A program made the position numbers and the translations under genes. Positions 4,617 to 5,458 of a DNA stretch of 5,458 nt are shown piece after piece; positions within the stretch are counted from its first letter, which is position 1; every line of letters starts with the position of its first letter. The stretch comes from Miltoncostaeales bacterium (GTDB lineage: Bacteria; Actinomycetota; Thermoleophilia; Miltoncostaeales; Miltoncostaeaceae): assembly GCA_030829765.1 (NCBI GenBank), contig JAUROO010000154.1, forward strand, positions 1-5,458, read 5' to 3'. Below the pieces are notes generated by a model. The model saw nothing but the letters and a program-made list of their open reading frames with translations. It did not search any database and had not been told where the DNA came from.

Positions 4617-5458
4617 ATGGCCGTGAACGCCTCCGATATCCCCGACATGCCGACGCTCCAGGCGATCGGCAGTCGCCGTAGTTACCGGTACTACGACCCC
4701 AGCAGGACGGTCGAGGACTGGAAGATCGACACCATGCTCAACGCTGCACGATTCTCGTCGTGCCAGGGCAACATCAACTGCACCGAGGCCATCGTCGTCA
4801 CCAAGGACTCCGACCTCTGGGACGAGATCGAGGAGTGCGTCTCCGGCTTCAACGTGCAGATCATCAACCAGTCGTCGCACCTGATCTTCTGGCTGACGAA
4901 CCTGAACGCGTGGTACGGCCGCGCCAACGACGGTCTTTCGACCCTCGCGCTGTCCGGTGCCCTCACCAAGTACCACGGCTGGAACTACGAGTTCACCATG
5001 ACGCAGACCGTCCCGCGTCTGATGAGCTTCCCCACCGAGCGCACTGAGAACCTCCTGCGCTTCGAGACCGGTCAGCACGTGGGGGCCTCGATGATCGCCG
5101 GGCAGGCGCTGGGCGTCGGCTCGATCCTGATCGCCTTCGGCCGCAAGCCGGGCGGAATCGAGAAGGCCTTCAACCTGCCGCCGCACTACCGCTTCACCTG
5201 GGGCCACGCCGTGGGCTACCCGCTCGAGGACATGGCCGCCGGTGGCCAGCGCGTGCGCCTGAACTTCGACAAGCTCTTCTCGAACCAGGAGCACGGCAAC
5301 GGCCGTAAGATGGACGCCGGCGTCGAGGACGCGCTGAAGGCGAAGGGCCTCATCCAGGAGCAGGCACCGCTTCCGGGCCGCTTCGAGGAGATCGACAAGC
5401 TGGCCGCGGACTTCGGTCGCGACCCGGGCGTCGTCTCGTGGCCCGAGAAGGACATCAA
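4617..5458 (+). CDS. Nitroreductase-family flavoprotein with long C-terminal extension (3' partial)
   Basis: 280 complete codons are seen and the frame is still open at the window end. Residues 17-27 (IGSRRSYRYYD) match the RRS-R-(F/Y) FMN-phosphate-binding start of nitroreductases. The segment ARFSSCQGNINCTEAIVV (44-61) corresponds to the usual 'AA..APSa.N.QpW.fvVV' stretch. ETGQHVGASMIAGQALGVGS (150-169) matches the dimer/FMN helix, and HAVGYP (197-202) is the typical family end. Ordinary members stop near 200-220 residues; this one continues for at least 78 more, including FDKLFSNQEHGNGRK, a DALKAKGLIQEQ helix and an acidic stretch. The middle (about 75-145) is also unlike standard enzymes and rich in Asn, Trp and Tyr. 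Codons are mostly C-ending but the gene is visibly less GC-rich than its neighbours, which may mean high expression or transfer. Family placement is likely; substrate unknown. Confidence 0.8.
   Translation, partial: MAVNASDIPDMPTLQAIGSRRSYRYYDPSRTVEDWKIDTMLNAARFSSCQGNINCTEAIVVTKDSDLWDEIEECVSGFNVQIINQSSHLIFWLTNLNAWYGRANDGLSTLALSGALTKYHGWNYEFTMTQTVPRLMSFPTERTENLLRFETGQHVGASMIAGQALGVGSILIAFGRKPGGIEKAFNLPPHYRFTWGHAVGYPLEDMAAGGQRVRLNFDKLFSNQEHGNGRKMDAGVEDALKAKGLIQEQAPLPGRFEEIDKLAADFGRDPGVVSWPEKDI

Noticed and set aside
4437..5294. 285-codon minus-strand open frame
   Set aside because: It is antisense to the nitroreductase-like gene, which has family motifs and a good ribosome binding site. It would also read through the divergent intergenic region.

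Overview
The window looks like chromosomal DNA from a very GC-rich bacterium, most likely a deep-branching actinobacterium of the Thermoleophilia type. This is an inference. It rests on the strong G/C preference at third codon positions, a PPOX/F420-type flavoprotein, a MutS2 protein (absent from mycobacteria and many other Actinobacteria), and a secreted coiled-coil protein ending in a resuscitation-promoting-factor (Rpf) type transglycosylase domain. I see no mobile element, CRISPR array, tRNA or rRNA.

Layout from left to right. Positions 1-216 hold no convincing gene but contain a perfect 8-bp hairpin. A PPOX-family split-barrel protein (217-660, minus) is divergent from mutS2 (702-3044, plus). 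The two starts lie about 40 bp apart. mutS2 runs tail to tail, with 13 bp between the stops, into a minus-strand gene for a cell-wall protein (3058-3906) that has a long coiled coil followed by an Rpf-like domain. Its signal peptide is visible in frame upstream (about 3907-3996), but no ATG, GTG or TTG precedes it. A strong hairpin at 4010-4039, fully paired in the minus-strand RNA, separates this gene from a small minus-strand gene of unknown function (4064-4426).

A 190-bp divergent intergenic region follows. It carries two inverted repeats, including the perfect 12-bp palindrome CGAAACGTTTCG, and a good ribosome binding site. It leads into a nitroreductase-like gene (4617 to beyond the window end) whose base composition is visibly less GC-rich than that of its neighbours and which has a long C-terminal extension.

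The genes do not form one obvious pathway. mutS2 (DNA recombination or ribosome rescue) and the Rpf-like protein (peptidoglycan remodelling) are ordinary chromosomal functions. The most distinctive part is the right end: a small Rossmann-like orphan protein divergent from an unusual, apparently regulated nitroreductase relative. I found no clear evidence of a wholly new multi-gene system.
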